DNA of 38,578 nt from Candidatus Merdivicinus intestinigallinarum. Lineage in GTDB: Bacteria; Bacillota; Clostridia; Oscillospirales; Ruminococcaceae. Positions 24,100-32,495 of this stretch are shown here, piece after piece; the first letter of the stretch is position 1, and every line of letters starts with the position of its first letter. The position numbers and the translations under genes are program-made. Where the stretch lies: positions 1 through 38,578 of the forward strand of contig DVOW01000058.1 in NCBI GenBank assembly GCA_018713335.1. The letters are read 5' to 3'. Under the pieces are notes generated by a model. It did no database searches. It was not told the DNA's origin and saw only the letters and a program-made list of their open reading frames with translations.

Positions 24100-25455
24100 T
24101 TATTGGGCGGACAGGTTCCGCTTCATGACGGCGGCGATCTTTTCGGCTTCCTTCTGCATCAGGGCCTGGTCCTGGCCTTCGATCATGATGCGGATCATGG
24201 CCTCGGTGCCGGAGGGGCGGATCAGGACCCGGCCGTTGCCTTCAAAGATCCGTTCCGCCTGGCGGATGGCGTCCATAATCTCCGCATCGTCGATGTAATC
24301 ATATTTCCGTTCGTTTTCAATGGGCACATTGACGATCACCTGGGGCAGCATGGTCATGACGCTGGCCAGCTCCGAAAGCTTCTTGCCGGTGTGGCGCATG
24401 ACGGATAACAGCTGGAGCGCGGTGATCAGGCCGTCGCCGGTGGTGTTGTGCTCTAAGAAGATCACGTGGCCGGACTGTTCGCCGCCCAGGACGTCCCCTT
24501 CCTCCAGCATTTTTTCCAGGACATAGCGGTCGCCCACCTTTGTTTTGGGGATCCGGATGCTCTCCCGGTCCGCCATCTGGAACAGGCCCAGGTTGCTCAT
24601 GATGGTGGCCACGATGGTGTCGTTTTTCAGCTTGCCCTGAGATTTCAGGTAACTGCCGCAGATGGCCATGATCTGGTCGCCGTTGACGATGTTCCCGTTT
24701 TCATCCACCGCCAGCAGCCGGTCGGCGTCCCCGTCAAAGGCCAGGCCGATATCCGCGCCGGTTTCCAGGGTCAGCTTTTGGATGTCCTCCATGTGGGTGG
24801 AACCGCAGCCCGCGTTAATGTTCACGCCGTTTGGTTCGCTGTGGATGACCGTCAAATCCACGCCCAGCTTCCGCAGAGCGGGCGGCGCGGTCAGGGAGGC
24901 GGAGCCGTTGGCGCAGTCCACCGCCGCTTTGATGCCGTCCAGACGGGTATCGATGGTAGTGAGGATGTAGCTGATGTAGTCCTCGACAGCGGTATCTACC
25001 CGTTCCACAGTTCCGACGTCCGCGCCGTTAGGCAGATCGCCCAGGTGGACAGCGCCCCGGACCATAGCCTCGATCCGGTCCTCCAGGGCGTCGTCCAGCT
25101 TGTAGCCGTCTTTATTGAAGAATTTGATGCCGTTGTATTCCATGGGGTTGTGGGAGGCGGAGATCATGGCGGCGGCGTCCGCCTTGTATTCCCGGGTGAG
25201 CCAGGCCAGAGCCGGGGTGGGGATGACCCCCACAGGGATCGCGGTGGCGCCGGCGGCGCAGAAGCCAGCTGTCAGGGCCGCTTCCAGCATGTCGCCGGAG
25301 ATACGGGTGTCCCGTCCGATCAGGATCCGGGGCTTGTGGGCGCAGCCCTCGGTGAGGACCATGGCGGCGGCCCGCCCGATGTCAAAGCAGTTTTGTGCGG
25401 TCAGCTCTGTCCCGGCAATGCCGCGGACGCCGTCCGTTCCGAATAATCTTGCCAT
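24100..25455 (-). CDS. glmM: Phosphoglucosamine mutase
   Basis: Interconverts glucosamine-6-phosphate and glucosamine-1-phosphate on the route to UDP-GlcNAc for cell wall. The 451 residues begin MARLFGTDGVRGIAG; the phospho-serine is S101 in MISASHNP; the metal loop is FDGDADR (about 243) and the phosphate-binding tail RPSGTEAMIR. ATG 25455 is preceded by AAAGGA; two extra upstream codons in frame are ignored. It is monocistronic, with its own promoter (25519-25547) and tandem terminators. nagA nearby acts on the same sugar pool in the opposite direction. Confidence 0.97.
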   Translation of the reverse strand: MARLFGTDGVRGIAGTELTAQNCFDIGRAAAMVLTEGCAHKPRILIGRDTRISGDMLEAALTAGFCAAGATAIPVGVIPTPALAWLTREYKADAAAMISASHNPMEYNGIKFFNKDGYKLDDALEDRIEAMVRGAVHLGDLPNGADVGTVERVDTAVEDYISYILTTIDTRLDGIKAAVDCANGSASLTAPPALRKLGVDLTVIHSEPNGVNINAGCGSTHMEDIQKLTLETGADIGLAFDGDADRLLAVDENGNIVNGDQIMAICGSYLKSQGKLKNDTIVATIMSNLGLFQMADRESIRIPKTKVGDRYVLEKMLEEGDVLGGEQSGHVIFLEHNTTGDGLITALQLLSVMRHTGKKLSELASVMTMLPQVIVNVPIENERKYDYIDDAEIMDAIRQAERIFEGNGRVLIRPSGTEAMIRIMIEGQDQALMQKEAEKIAAVMKRNLSAQ

Positions 25456-25518
25456 AGGTTTCATCCTTTCCGTATGAAAAAAAGTTTGCCGCTGTGCGCG
25501 ATATCAAAAACTATTCCT

Positions 25519-25547
25519 ACTATAACACAAGTCGCCGGAAAAATCAA
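25519..25547 (-). promoter_or_regulatory. Promoter of glmM
   Basis: Minus strand TTGATT (25547-25542), 17-base spacer, TATAGT (25524-25519). Good match and spacing. Confidence 0.8.
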
Positions 25548-25781
25548 ATGAAATTTGACGAACGAGATAAAATAATTGAAGATTCCCTTCGGAAATCACT
25601 TGACAATTTGCCGGATTTGTGCTTCTGCGGCGAAAAATTTCCGGGTTTGTGCCTGAATGCAGGACAGTTTGAGGACAAATGCCGGAATTTTCCGGGATCC
25701 TTCAATTTTCATCAAGATATCCAACATTTTTTAACCTTTGGGAAGAACCTCGGGGGAAAGTACAGAAATCAAAGGCGGCTA
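25548..25781. other. Non-coding gap between divergent glmM and antiporter promoters
   Basis: No gene is seen in this 234-base stretch. It has several imperfect TTTGCCGGATTTGTGC-like and AATTTTCCGGG-like segments (25606-25622, 25636-25652, 25681-25699), but no clear operator, riboswitch or terminator. Confidence 0.4.
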
Positions 25782-25809
25782 TTGCAATTTGCCGAAATCG
25801 CGCTATAAT
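25782..25809 (+). promoter_or_regulatory. Promoter of the CPA2 antiporter gene
   Basis: TTGCAA (25782-25787), 16-base spacer, perfect TATAAT (25804-25809). Confidence 0.7.
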
Positions 25810-25848
25810 TAAGAACAGATTTTATATGCAAAAGGGGTGAGCTTACGA

Positions 25849-27183
25849 ATGGACGGCTATCATTTTTTATTTGACATGGCGATCATTCTTTTAGCTACGA
25901 AACTCATGGGGCTGCTGACCAAGAAATTCCAGCTTCCCCAGGTGGTGGGCGCGCTGGTTGCGGGCCTGGTTTTGGGGCCTGCGGTATTCAACGTGGTCCG
26001 GGAAACGGAATTTATCAAGGCCACTGCCGAACTGGGCGTTATTGTGCTCATGTTCTGCGCCGGTATGGAAACCGATATTCAGGAACTGAAAAAAAGCGGC
26101 AAGGCTTCCTTTGTCATTGCCCTGATCGGCGTTATCGTGCCGATTTTAGGCGGCTTCGGCGTGGCCTATTTCTTTAATAAGCCGGGTATCATCGATTCGG
26201 ATGCCGGCGCGTCCCTGTTTTTACAGAACATTTTTATCGGCGTCATCCTGACGGCGACTTCGGTGAGTATTTCCGTGGAAACCTTAAAGGAACTGGGCAA
26301 GCTGAAAACCCGTTCCGGCAACGCCATTCTGGGCGCCGCTATTATTGACGACATTTTGGGCATTATCGCCCTGACGGTCATCAGCAGCATGGCGGATTCC
26401 TCCGTAAACATCGCCATCGTCCTGCTGCGGATCCTGGGCTTCTTTGTCTTTTCCGGTGTGGCCGGGTTCCTGTTCTATAAATTCTACACCAAATGGGTGG
26501 TGCCCAACCAGAAGGGGATGCACCGCCACGTTATCATCGTATTCGTGTTCTGCCTGCTTATGTCTTACATCGCGGAGGTCGGCTTCGGCGTGGCCGACAT
26601 CACCGGCGCGTTCATCGCGGGCCTGGTGATCTCCTGTACCCAGCGGACCCAGTACCTGGCGTCCAAATTTGACGTCCTTTCCTATGCTTATCTTTCTCCG
26701 GTATTCTTCGCCAGCATCGGGCTCCAGGTGGTGCTGCCCTCCATGAGCGCCAGCATCGTCTGGTTCGCGGTCCTGCTGACCGTTGTGGCGGTCCTGACGA
26801 AGATCATCGGCTGCGGCTTGGGCGCGAAGATGTGCGGATATAAAAATTACCAGTGCGCCCGAATCGGCGTCGGCATGATCTCCCGGGGTGAGGTTGCCCT
26901 GATCGTAGCCAGCAAGGGCACCGCTTTGGGCCTTTTGGGGAGCAGTTTCCTGGGGCCGGTGATCCTCATGGTCGTGGTCACCACCATTATCACGCCGATT
27001 TTGCTGAAGGTCGTGTTCAAATGGGGACCGGTCCCGGCTCCTGTTGCCGAGGCTGTGGAACGGACCGACGTCAACGTTTTCGCAGAGAATTACGAGGAGC
27101 TGAGCAAATACCGGGATGGTTCCATCCAGCCTCAGCCCAATCCGGAGGATCATCATGTGACGGATCCTTCCCAGGAACAATAG
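25849..27183 (+). CDS. CPA2-family cation/proton antiporter
   Basis: Integral membrane protein of 444 residues with about 12 to 13 helices, related to KefB/NapA-type Na+(K+)/H+ exchangers. The early segment KKFQLPQVVGALVAGLVLGP is the typical family start, and IIDDILGIIAL holds the paired aspartates (DD) expected for the ion site. The hydrophilic tail (about 410-444) has no recognisable TrkA-N nucleotide domain. ATG 25849 is chosen over GTG 25837 because AGGGGTGAG then acts as the ribosome site. It probably exports Na+ or K+ for pH and ion balance; the ion is not assignable by eye. It is followed by a strong terminator. Confidence 0.9.
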   Translation: MDGYHFLFDMAIILLATKLMGLLTKKFQLPQVVGALVAGLVLGPAVFNVVRETEFIKATAELGVIVLMFCAGMETDIQELKKSGKASFVIALIGVIVPILGGFGVAYFFNKPGIIDSDAGASLFLQNIFIGVILTATSVSISVETLKELGKLKTRSGNAILGAAIIDDILGIIALTVISSMADSSVNIAIVLLRILGFFVFSGVAGFLFYKFYTKWVVPNQKGMHRHVIIVFVFCLLMSYIAEVGFGVADITGAFIAGLVISCTQRTQYLASKFDVLSYAYLSPVFFASIGLQVVLPSMSASIVWFAVLLTVVAVLTKIIGCGLGAKMCGYKNYQCARIGVGMISRGEVALIVASKGTALGLLGSSFLGPVILMVVVTTIITPILLKVVFKWGPVPAPVAEAVERTDVNVFAENYEELSKYRDGSIQPQPNPEDHHVTDPSQEQ

Positions 27184-27198
27184 TTTTATATTATAAAG

Positions 27199-27233
27199 AA
27201 AGCGTGCCCAATTTGCGGGCACGCTTTTTGTTT
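27199..27233 (+). terminator. Intrinsic terminator of the antiporter gene
   Basis: AAAGCGTGCCC, loop AATTTGC, GGGCACGCTTT continuing into TTTTG. Strong 11-bp stem with U-tract, symmetric enough to work in both directions. Confidence 0.9.
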
Positions 27234-27240
27234 GTCTGGA

Positions 27241-27560
27241 AATCCGGGCGGGGAGGCCCCGCCGCCAATTCGACGCGGCTGTTGTGCCACGCGTCGGGTT
27301 TCGGAACGGCGGGATGAACCGCCGTTTTCGGTACAGATTCCCCGAAACGATATCCACATATATTGTAGGGGCCGGGAAATCTGGCCCCTACAATTCCGTT
27401 TCCTGTTCAATTTATCAATACGATAGAAAATGAAGCCTCCCCATGACGGCGAATTTATTTCGCGGCGAAAATCTTCGCCATCCGGCGGTTGGTGTGGGGC
27501 TGTGCGGCCGCGGCGCGTCGTCAAGCCTGCTTGACGACAATCAGCGGCGATTCGCCGCCT
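27241..27560. repeat. Intergenic mosaic of palindromic repeats (block 3)
   Basis: No gene is seen. Contains GGCGGGGAGGCCCCGCC, AACGGCGGGATGAACCGCCG (27305 on), a GTAGGGGCCGG...CTGGCCCCTAC palindrome (about 27364-27392), the GATAGAAAATGAAGCCT unit (27421 on) followed by CGGCGAATTTATTTCG, and GTCGTCAAGCCTGCTTGACG. The module order resembles 15953-16405 and 19440-19560. Confidence 0.8.
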
Positions 27561-29153
27561 CTACGAATGCGTTTCGGCTTGGTTTGCTGCCGGTTGGGAT
27601 GAAGTATCCTCTATAGCGCGAACATTTTCGCCGCCCAGCTCCCCTAAATACACCTTGGCGTCCTTTAAGAAGCTGACGGCAATGAGCACAATGACGATAG
27701 CGATGGGGAAGGCCGCCACGATGCTCACCGACTGTAAATTGCTCATGGAGCTTTCGGCGAACACCAGCGCAATGGGCAGCAGAATCAGCAGGATGCACCA
27801 CATGAGCTGCACCCCTTTGTGCGGGGCTTCGTCCTCGCCCAGCCGGTGATAGCTGTAGCAGGAGGCGGTCAGGGCGATGGAGTCAAAGGAGGTGGCGTAA
27901 AAGGCGATCATGGTCAGGAGCACCAGCACCAGCACCACCGGCGCTAAAGGCATGCTCTTAATCATTTCTACAATCATGCCGTACAGGTCGCCGGATTCCA
28001 GATACTGGGCGATAAAATCCGCCTTTCCCTCCGCCTGCATGCCCATGGAGTAATTGCCCAGGACAATAAAGCTGACAATGGTGGACCCAACCCCGAAGCC
28101 GTAGCCGCCCAAGATGGTCTGGCGCACTGTCCGGCCCCGGGAAATACTGCCGATGAAGAAGGGGGCCGCCACGCACCACACCATCCAGTAGGCCCAGTAA
28201 TAGGTGGTCCAGTTTTGGGGGAAATTGGTGGCGCGCATGGGGTCGGTGTAAGTGGCAAGGCCGAAGAAATTCTGGATCATCCGGCCAAGGGATTCCAGGC
28301 CCGTGTCGATAATGTACCGGGCCTGGCCGCCGAACAGCAGGACAAAAGCCAGAAGCCCGAAGAACAGGTAAATGCATACCTTTGCCAAAAGGCTGATGCC
28401 CTTGAACCCATGGAGCAGGGAATAGGTGTAGACAAAGCAGGTAATCAGGAGGATGACGATGGTGACGGCTGTCCGGTTCAGCTCAATGCCGAACAGCTCG
28501 TTGATGATGCTGGCCATTAAGGGGGTCGCCACGCTGAAGGTGGTGGCAGTCCCGGCCAAAAGGGCGAATACCGCCAGAAGGTCGATGATTCGCCCGGCCC
28601 AGCCGTCCGTGTGCTTGCCTAAAATGGGGCGGCAGGCCTCAGAGTATTTCTGCCGGTCCCGCTTGCGGACATGGAGCATAAAGCCGAAGGCCGCCGCCAG
28701 CACCAGGTAAAATCCCCAGGGGATAAAGCTCCAATGGAACAGGGGGAACACACCTGCCCATTCCTGCATGCCGCCCAGCTCTTCAATGTGGGGGTCGGTG
28801 GCGTACATGATCCATTCCCCGAAGGAATAAAAGAGGATATCCGCCGCCAGGCCGCAAGTGAACATCATGGAGCCCCAGGCGAAAAAGGAGTATTTGGGCT
28901 TTTCCCCGGGGTTTCCCAGCACAATGTTCCCGTATTTGGAGCAGGCGATATACAAAGACAGCAGAAAAATCCCCAAACCAATGACCAGATAATAGGTCCC
29001 GAAGGTGTCCCCGAAGAAGAACCGGATCTGGCTCAAAATGGCATTGGACTGCTCCGGCATCAGGAAAAAGACGATGCACAGCCCAACGACTATGCCCAGC
29101 GGCACCAGGGTGATTACCCAGTCGATCTTTTTCCCGGTTTTATTTTTTTCCAT
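27561..29153 (-). CDS. BCCT-family transporter (probable choline/betaine uptake)
   Basis: A 530-residue, about 12-helix secondary transporter of the betaine/choline/carnitine family. The WTTYYWAYWMVW stretch matches the conserved BCCT signature in helix 8, and the LFYSFGEWIMY region corresponds to the substrate-side helix 2. The length is normal. It follows the cytidylyltransferase/choline-kinase gene by 29 bases in the same direction, so choline is the most likely substrate, taking the place LicB has in classical lic loci. Carnitine or betaine cannot be excluded from sequence alone. Confidence 0.88.
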   Translation of the reverse strand: MEKNKTGKKIDWVITLVPLGIVVGLCIVFFLMPEQSNAILSQIRFFFGDTFGTYYLVIGLGIFLLSLYIACSKYGNIVLGNPGEKPKYSFFAWGSMMFTCGLAADILFYSFGEWIMYATDPHIEELGGMQEWAGVFPLFHWSFIPWGFYLVLAAAFGFMLHVRKRDRQKYSEACRPILGKHTDGWAGRIIDLLAVFALLAGTATTFSVATPLMASIINELFGIELNRTAVTIVILLITCFVYTYSLLHGFKGISLLAKVCIYLFFGLLAFVLLFGGQARYIIDTGLESLGRMIQNFFGLATYTDPMRATNFPQNWTTYYWAYWMVWCVAAPFFIGSISRGRTVRQTILGGYGFGVGSTIVSFIVLGNYSMGMQAEGKADFIAQYLESGDLYGMIVEMIKSMPLAPVVLVLVLLTMIAFYATSFDSIALTASCYSYHRLGEDEAPHKGVQLMWCILLILLPIALVFAESSMSNLQSVSIVAAFPIAIVIVLIAVSFLKDAKVYLGELGGENVRAIEDTSSQPAANQAETHS

Positions 29154-29182
29154 GTGTCATTCCTCCTTGATAACCGCAGGCG

Positions 29183-31048
29183 TTATTCCCCGTAAATTTC
29201 CCAATATTGGGCGCAGAGGCGGCGGCACCGGTCGAAGCGGTCCTTGCCGTAGCTGCCGAAATCGTCGCCCCGGGCTTCCTTCAGCACCGTCCAGATGCTC
29301 CACAGAAAGTCCTGGGAAATTTTGAAAATCAGGATCTTTTCCCGGGCGGCGTCCAGGTTTTCCCCTTCTTTAAAATAATAGTGGAAAAACAGCTCCTCGT
29401 CCTCCGGGGCAAAATCGTTTTCCAAAAACAGGGCGGCGATGTCGAACATGGGGTCGTTTTTCCCGGCGTATTCCCAGTCGATGAGGTACAGCCGCCCATT
29501 GCCGTCCTTCACTAAGTTGGCCGCAACCAGGTCGTTGTGGCTGGGGGTGAGCTGCTTCCCAATGCGGTTTAAGCGGTCCCGAATGGCGAAAACCTGTGCC
29601 CGCAGCTGCTCATAGCCCTTGTACATCCGGGCGTTTTCCCCGGAAAGCAGGGATTCGTAGCGCAAAGATTCCGCGAAGGGGTCGAACTCGTTTTCCATGG
29701 GCATATCCGAATCGTGGAGCCGCCTTAAGATGTCCGCCGTCAGGGCCAGGTTTTCCTCCAGTTTCACCGTCCGGGGATTTAGAGTTTCCGCCCGGTCGAT
29801 GTATTCGCTGACCTTGACGCCGGTTTTCGCGTTACAGTAGACAAGGCGGCAGTTGAAGCCCATGTCCGAGGCGGTTTTGGCGTTTTGCTTTTCGGTCTGG
29901 CGGTCGATGAGGCTTTCGGTCATCCGGCCGGGAAGCCGCAGGATGTACCGTTTCCCGCTTACCATGTGCACATCGTAGTTGGTGTTGGTGAGCCCTCCCG
30001 CAAAGAGGATCTCCGCGATCTCCTCCCGGTTTACACCCAAGGCCCCGCAGAGGGTCTTGGCCGCGTACTGCTCCTGCATTTCCTTTTCTTTCCGCTGGAT
30101 CCGGGGGTAGATGATGTTGGCCAGTTTTTCGTAGTCATTTTTGGTTTCTACCTTAGCCCATACCAGGTCGTCCACCATCCGGCCCTTGAAGCCGTAAAGC
30201 CGCCCGATGTTTTCTAAGACATACTCGAAATTCAGGTAGGGGTTTTCGTTTTCCGCGAAATACTCCAGCATCATCCGGAACACCTGGGCAGGCACCCGGA
30301 ACATCCCCGTCAGCTCCCCCTGGACCCGGTTGATCTGATGGATGTCCTTGCTGATGCGGAAAATATCCCCGTCGCCGTCCAGTTCCACAAAGGCCTCGTC
30401 CCCCAATCCCGAGGGGGCCGCCAGCAGGGCCGCGAAGGGGGCTTTCCCTTCTGTCAGGGCCTGGACGCCCCGGCGCTCCAGAACCAGGTCGCTTTTCAGC
30501 AGAAGGAAGTCCTCGGAAAGCTTCCCTTCCAGAAGTTTTAGGGCCTGCATGGTGCCGGACCACTTGTACCGGGGGTTTTCAATGACCGCAACATTCTGCT
30601 TGCCGGAAAACTCCTCCTGGAGCTTTTCCCAGCAGTGCCCGCCGATAATGAGGAACCGGTCGACGCCGCAGCTTTCCAAAACCTGCACCATCCGGCTGAT
30701 GACGGTCCCTTCCCCCAAGGGGAGCAGGGCGGCAGGCTGTTCAAAATCCTCCCGTTTCCCACCGGCCAGAATCACGGCGGTGCGGAGGGGGCTGCATTCT
30801 TTTTCCAGGGCAAGTTTTCCCTGACGGCGGCTCAGCATGGCCCGTTCCAGTTTCTGCCGTCCGCTGTCCGTCAGCAGGAAGCGGGAGCCCTTGCCCTCCT
30901 TGACAATGTCCAGAAACCCCTGTTCCTCCGCTTCCTTTAAAAGGCTGTTGACCTTGCCCACCGACATTTCCAGCTGCCCTGCCAGGCTCCGCTGGTTGGT
31001 TACCGGCGTCCGGTTGACTGCCCACAAAACAGAAAAGAGATCGTCCAT
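29183..31048 (-). CDS. Three-domain HTH / LicC-like cytidylyltransferase / LicA-like choline kinase
   Basis: A 621-residue fusion. Residues 1-75: winged helix-turn-helix (NQRSLAGQLEMSVGKVNSLL, wing GKGSRFLLT). Residues about 88-320: nucleotidyltransferase fold (AVILAGGKRE..., a conserved Asp in LLLKSDLVL, and WAKVETKNDYEKL near its end) like LicC CTP:phosphocholine cytidylyltransferase, although the usual GxGxR loop is degenerate. Residues about 330-621: choline/ethanolamine kinase, with AGGLTNTNYDV, the Brenner motif SHNDLVAANL and LIDWEYAGKNDP. It should turn choline into phosphocholine and CDP-choline. It is the first gene of a unit with the BCCT transporter, driven by a consensus promoter surrounded by GTTCAA palindromes. 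Confidence 0.88.
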   Translation of the reverse strand: MDDLFSVLWAVNRTPVTNQRSLAGQLEMSVGKVNSLLKEAEEQGFLDIVKEGKGSRFLLTDSGRQKLERAMLSRRQGKLALEKECSPLRTAVILAGGKREDFEQPAALLPLGEGTVISRMVQVLESCGVDRFLIIGGHCWEKLQEEFSGKQNVAVIENPRYKWSGTMQALKLLEGKLSEDFLLLKSDLVLERRGVQALTEGKAPFAALLAAPSGLGDEAFVELDGDGDIFRISKDIHQINRVQGELTGMFRVPAQVFRMMLEYFAENENPYLNFEYVLENIGRLYGFKGRMVDDLVWAKVETKNDYEKLANIIYPRIQRKEKEMQEQYAAKTLCGALGVNREEIAEILFAGGLTNTNYDVHMVSGKRYILRLPGRMTESLIDRQTEKQNAKTASDMGFNCRLVYCNAKTGVKVSEYIDRAETLNPRTVKLEENLALTADILRRLHDSDMPMENEFDPFAESLRYESLLSGENARMYKGYEQLRAQVFAIRDRLNRIGKQLTPSHNDLVAANLVKDGNGRLYLIDWEYAGKNDPMFDIAALFLENDFAPEDEELFFHYYFKEGENLDAAREKILIFKISQDFLWSIWTVLKEARGDDFGSYGKDRFDRCRRLCAQYWEIYGE

Positions 31049-31064
31049 TCTTTTTTCTCCTTCC

Positions 31065-31085
31065 GTTCAAAAATTGAACGTTCAA
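31065..31085. promoter_or_regulatory. GTTCAA/TTGAAC palindromes in the choline-module leader
   Basis: Two overlapping perfect palindromes: GTTCAAAAATTGAAC (31065-31079) and TTGAACGTTCAA (31074-31085). A further TTGAAC lies at 31109-31114 inside the promoter spacer. The spacing suggests a binding site for a dimeric regulator, possibly the HTH domain encoded directly downstream. Confidence 0.65.
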
Positions 31086-31095
31086 ATTTAATTGA

Positions 31096-31124
31096 ATTAT
31101 AAAGCATCTTGAACGATTTGTCAA
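31096..31124 (-). promoter_or_regulatory. Promoter of the choline module
   Basis: Minus strand TTGACA (31124-31119), 17-base spacer, TATAAT (31101-31096): perfect consensus hexamers and spacing. A GTTCAA half-site lies within the spacer. Confidence 0.9.
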
Positions 31125-31152
31125 GGGCTTTCCAAAATTTTGCTGAAAATGA

Positions 31153-31181
31153 TTGCTCCCCGGGGAAAATCGTGTTACAAT
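31153..31181 (+). promoter_or_regulatory. Promoter of nagA
   Basis: TTGCTC (31153-31158), 17-base spacer, TACAAT (31176-31181). It is divergent from the choline-module promoter, with about 30 bases between the -35 boxes. Confidence 0.7.
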
Positions 31182-31238
31182 AAGGATAAGCAAGCATATG
31201 CGTCCCGGCAAAATCCGGGAAATAAGGAGGAATATACC

Positions 31239-32369
31239 ATGTTGTTCAAAAACGGGCTGGTTTTTACGGACGCTGGAGTTTTCAAACGCCTGGACGTCCG
31301 GGTAAACGGGGAACGGATCGCGGAGATCGGGGAGGACCTCCCTGCAAACGGCGAACCGGTGAAGGATTTGACCGGCAAAAAGCTGGTTCCCGGCTTTATT
31401 GACATTCACACCCACGGCTGCGGGGGCTGCGATTTCTGCGACGCTTCCCGGGAGGCTTACCAGACCATGGCGGATACCTATTTAAAGGCTGGCGTCACCA
31501 CCGTCCTGGGCACCTCCATGACCCTGCCTGTTGACCAACTGATGAACATTTTCACCGCGTATAAAGAATTTGCGGATAACCAGACCCATGGCGCCCGAAT
31601 GGTGGGCATCAATATGGAAGGTCCCTTTATTTCCGTGGAGAAAAAGGGCGCGCACATCGCGGAATACGTTATCCCCGCGGACTTTGAGGCGTTCCAGAAA
31701 TTGAATGAAGCCAGCGGAAACCGCATCCGCTTAGTGGACGTTGCCCCGGAAGTCCCCGGCAATCTGGACTTTATCCGGAAAGCCAGTAAGGTCTGCACCG
31801 TCTGCGTGGCCCACACCAACGGCGGTTATGAAACCGCTATGGCAGCCTATGAAGCCGGTGCGACTAGCAACACCCACCTGTACAACGCCATGACCGGCTT
31901 TACCCACCGGGCCCCCGGCGTCGTTGGGGCGGTGTTTGACTCCAGCACCTACGCGGAGCTGATCTGCGACGGGTTCCACATCCACCCCGCCGTCATCCGC
32001 TCCACCTTCAAGGAGCTGGGCGAGGACCGGATCTGCCTCATCTCCGACTCCCTGCGGGCGGCAGGCTGCCCCAACGGCGTTTACGAGCTGGGCGGCCAGG
32101 AGGTCCATGTCAAGGACGGCAAGGCCACTCTGGAAGACGGCACCATCGCCGGCTCCGTCATTGACAGCCGCATCGCCGTCCAGCGGGCCATCGCCTTCGG
32201 CATCCGGGAAGAAGCAGCCTTGAAGGCCGCCACCATCAACCCCGCTAAGGCCGCCAAGCTGGACAAGGATTTCGGCAGCATCACCGTGGGCAAAATGGCG
32301 GACCTGCTGGTGGTCCCCAGCTTCCAGTACGACCTGGAGGAGATCTACCTGGGAGGCCAGCTCCAGTAA
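31239..32369 (+). CDS. nagA: N-acetylglucosamine-6-phosphate deacetylase
   Basis: Removes acetate from GlcNAc-6-phosphate in amino-sugar recycling or use. The 376 residues have the amidohydrolase metal motif PGFIDIHTHGCGG, the catalytic-metal glutamate in NMEGPFIS, histidines in VAHTNGG and NTHLYNAM, and the C-terminal DGTIAGS and INPAKA motifs. The catalytic Asp lies in LISDSLRAAG, where many members have TDAM; the Asp is kept. ATG 31239 follows AAGGAGG. No nagB is present nearby, and no obvious terminator separates it from the MATE gene. Confidence 0.95.
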   Translation: MLFKNGLVFTDAGVFKRLDVRVNGERIAEIGEDLPANGEPVKDLTGKKLVPGFIDIHTHGCGGCDFCDASREAYQTMADTYLKAGVTTVLGTSMTLPVDQLMNIFTAYKEFADNQTHGARMVGINMEGPFISVEKKGAHIAEYVIPADFEAFQKLNEASGNRIRLVDVAPEVPGNLDFIRKASKVCTVCVAHTNGGYETAMAAYEAGATSNTHLYNAMTGFTHRAPGVVGAVFDSSTYAELICDGFHIHPAVIRSTFKELGEDRICLISDSLRAAGCPNGVYELGGQEVHVKDGKATLEDGTIAGSVIDSRIAVQRAIAFGIREEAALKAATINPAKAAKLDKDFGSITVGKMADLLVVPSFQYDLEEIYLGGQLQ

Positions 32370-32424
32370 ACCGTATAGCCAGGCTGCGCGGACGTTGTCG
32401 AAATTGCTGATTTTCTGAAAATAA

Positions 32425-32469
32425 GTTGCGTTGGGAACAGTTTTATGGTAAAATTATTTTCAACGCAAC
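32425..32469 (+). promoter_or_regulatory. MATE gene promoter framed by an inverted repeat
   Basis: TTGCGT (32426-32431), 17-base spacer, TAAAAT (32449-32454). A perfect 9-bp inverted repeat GTTGCGTTG (32425-32433) and CAACGCAAC (32461-32469) brackets the -35 and the transcription start region, which looks like an operator or a leader element. Confidence 0.6.
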
Positions 32470-32495
32470 TTTTATTCTGGAAAGATGGTGGTTTC

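Noticed and set aside
24466-25446. Long open frame (326 codons) on the plus strand opposite glmM
   Set aside because: It is the antisense shadow of GC-rich glmM codons; no family resemblance, and glmM on the other strand has all its motifs.
26284-27357. 357-codon minus-strand frame opposite the antiporter
   Set aside because: It begins in the palindromic repeats and crosses the terminator; the antiporter on the plus strand has a promoter, ribosome site and full membrane pattern.
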